From Spirochaetales bacterium (lineage in GTDB: Bacteria > Spirochaetota > Spirochaetia > Sphaerochaetales > Sphaerochaetaceae), in contig JAGBRG010000245.1 in assembly GCA_017632495.1 (NCBI GenBank), positions 1-6,302 on the forward strand: a stretch of 6,302 nt of DNA, written 5' to 3'. How positions within the stretch are numbered: the first letter of the stretch is position 1; every line of letters starts with the position of its first letter. Under the pieces are notes generated by a model. It ran no database searches. It was not told where the DNA came from and worked only from the letters and a program-made list of their open reading frames with translations. Below are positions 5,402 to 6,302 of the stretch, piece after piece. A program made the position numbers and the translations under genes.

Positions 5402-5983
5402 TCAATCATTGAATTCCATCGTATTGGTATGAGCGAAAAGAATCTTCTTGGGATTATGGCTCAGAATCAGATTCCAGTCGTCTCTCAGCTGTGAGGTTTC
5501 AGGTTCTACCTGGAGATAGCTCAATGGAGAAAGGTCCCCGGCAATACAGATTCCATCATCCAGCGTGACACAGATGCTGTCCATGCTATGGCTGGGAGTA
5601 TGGATTATCTCCCCATGGATTCCAAGACTCTGAAGGAATGAACGGCTTTCACCAACAGTGATAACCTTTGCCGATCTTACGTCAATCGGATCTGATCCAA
5701 TCCGTTGTTCCCAACACTGGACATATCCCTTCTGGATATCAATCAAAACAAGAGACACGCCCATATCCATCAGGTTTCCAATCAGTCCCATATGGTCCGG
5801 ATGGAAATGTGTAGCCAGGACAAATGAAATGTCACTTACCTGAAGACTATGGCGCTTAATCTCTTTGAAAAATGCACTCATGGTTCCGGGCATGTCAGTG
5901 TCAACCAGGAGGTTTCCCTTCTCTCCTTTGATGAGATAAGTCTTCGTATTCCCGTACCTTAGTTCTATCGTTTCCATGTCCAT
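5402..5983 (-). CDS. Metallo-beta-lactamase-fold hydrolase
   Basis: A 193-residue cytosolic hydrolase of the metallo-beta-lactamase superfamily. All metal ligands of a two-metal site are visible: THFHPDH (His59, His61, Asp63, His64), His132 in TPSHSMDS, Asp150 in IAGD and His185 in FAHTN. The N-terminal strand pair (GNTKTYLIKGEKGNLLVDTD) is typical of the glyoxalase II/lactonase-like branch, so the substrate is more likely a thioester, lactone or phosphoester than an antibiotic; it cannot be specified. A stop codon precedes the ATG at 5981-5983 directly, so translation begins there or at the ATG six bases later. Neither start has a Shine-Dalgarno sequence, unlike every other gene in the window, and a good promoter ends only four bases upstream. 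The gene has its own terminator and lies between a recombinase remnant and a truncated P-loop gene, so it may be an acquired or relocated gene. Catalytic assignment is firm at superfamily level. Confidence 0.92.
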   Translation of the reverse strand: MDMETIELRYGNTKTYLIKGEKGNLLVDTDMPGTMSAFFKEIKRHSLQVSDISFVLATHFHPDHMGLIGNLMDMGVSLVLIDIQKGYVQCWEQRIGSDPIDVRSAKVITVGESRSFLQSLGIHGEIIHTPSHSMDSICVTLDDGICIAGDLSPLSYLQVEPETSQLRDDWNLILSHNPKKILFAHTNTMEFND

Positions 5984-5987
5984 TCAA

Positions 5988-6016
5988 ATGATACAAATAG
6001 TTCTCATAATTCGCAA
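5988..6016 (-). promoter_or_regulatory. Promoter of the metallo-hydrolase gene, leaderless transcript possible
   Basis: On the minus strand TTGCGA (6011-6016, four of six) and TATCAT (5988-5993, five of six) are 17 bases apart. Only four bases lie between the -10 and the ATG, so transcription would be expected to begin at or within the start codon. A partial match to a CcpA cre site, GGGAAGCGCTTTTG, lies directly upstream at about 6018-6031. Confidence 0.5.
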
Positions 6017-6050
6017 CAAAAGCGCTTCCCCATTTTCTAAACCGCCTTAA

Positions 6051-6134
6051 TCATGGATATTTGTATTTTTCGAGCATCTTCTGAGCCAGAAGCGTTTTTC
6101 CAGTATGAGATGCACCCGTAATCAGTATGATCAT
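6051..6134 (-). pseudogene. Truncated P-loop NTPase/kinase-like gene, first 27 codons only
   Basis: The frame encodes MIILITGASHTGKTLLAQK and eight more residues, then stops. GASHTGKT is a complete Walker A nucleotide-binding loop directly after the first beta strand, as in small kinases and ATP-binding proteins of about 150-200 residues, so nearly the whole protein is missing. Its ATG overlaps the stop codon of the upstream acyltransferase gene (ATGA, 6131-6134) and GAGG lies seven bases before it, so it was translationally coupled to that gene. After the TGA at 6051-6053 the same frame stays open into the hydrolase gene, but those residues are not recognised. The frame ends within 40 bases of the -35 of the hydrolase promoter, so a deletion or insertion breakpoint is likely near 6051. 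A functional 27-residue peptide is improbable. Confidence 0.72.
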
Positions 6135-6302
6135 AGTCTTGCCTCGATTTCATTCCTGACCTTCTCCAATTCACTGCAGGTCAGGATTGGAATCAGACTG
6201 TTTATTTCTTCAATGCTTTTATCCCACCACTTGAATTTGAGCAGCAATCCGATAAGATCATCATCAAAGCGTTTCCTCAAGGGTTTTGCAGGATTTCCAA
6301 CA
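6131..6302 (-). CDS. CatB/Vat-type hexapeptide acyltransferase, C-terminal end (start outside window)
   Basis: The last 56 residues of a protein whose 5' part lies beyond the right edge. The visible start, VGNPAKPLRKRF, is the conserved end of the left-handed beta-helix in trimeric hexapeptide acetyltransferases. The following acidic helix and LLLKFKWWD are characteristic of the xenobiotic acetyltransferase branch (CatB chloramphenicol and Vat streptogramin enzymes). Those use acetyl-CoA, but many relatives in gut Firmicutes have unknown substrates, so resistance should not be assumed. The C-terminus ends in a charged helix (SELEKVRNEIEARL). The stop codon overlaps the start of the truncated P-loop gene, showing a former two-gene operon. 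The active-site His lies outside the window and cannot be checked. Confidence 0.78.
   Translation of the reverse strand, partial: VGNPAKPLRKRFDDDLIGLLLKFKWWDKSIEEINSLIPILTCSELEKVRNEIEARL

Noticed and set aside
5402..5983. True beta-lactamase (antibiotic resistance)
   Set aside because: There is no signal peptide, and the HFHPDH motif with TPSHSMDS and the glyoxalase II/lactonase-like N-terminus point to the wider hydrolase superfamily.

Overview
All recognisable genes lie on the minus strand. The window suggests a strictly anaerobic fermentative bacterium, most likely a Clostridia/Lachnospiraceae-type Firmicute from a gut-like habitat. This rests on a monomeric multi-cluster [FeFe] hydrogenase, a Clostridia-like 2,3-bisphosphoglycerate-dependent phosphoglycerate mutase, an aldo/keto reductase with a C-terminal iron-sulfur motif, strong AGGAGG-type ribosome binding sites, and a tyrosine-recombinase fragment of a type common in clostridial mobile elements. 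The taxon is an inference from protein style; a gut spirochaete is not excluded.

Region 1-3367 holds central-metabolism genes, read right to left: the [FeFe] hydrogenase (1823-3367), gpmA (1007-1753) with a clear intrinsic terminator (about 955-985), and an aldo/keto reductase (1-908) that runs off the left edge. Region 3441-4755 holds two apparently separate units: a small lipoprotein with a short glycine-rich beta-helix-like repeat domain, and a low-molecular-weight protein tyrosine phosphatase whose promoter spacer contains a 17-base palindrome.

Region 4756-6302 looks like a remodelled, accessory-type segment. It has a cluster of short direct and inverted repeats (4857-4942), a strong terminator, the 3' end of a tyrosine recombinase gene that has lost most of its coding sequence, and an intact metallo-beta-lactamase-fold hydrolase gene with its own terminator and a promoter so close that the transcript may be leaderless. 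Upstream are a P-loop gene cut off after 27 codons and the C-terminal end of a CatB/Vat-type acyltransferase gene running off the right edge. Two gene remnants thus bracket the hydrolase gene, which points to past insertion or deletion there.

No tRNA, rRNA, CRISPR array or intact mobile element was seen. I found no convincing evidence for a wholly new multi-gene system. The most original signals are the repeat cluster beside the recombinase remnant, the possibly leaderless hydrolase between gene fragments, and the palindromic operator candidate in front of the phosphatase.
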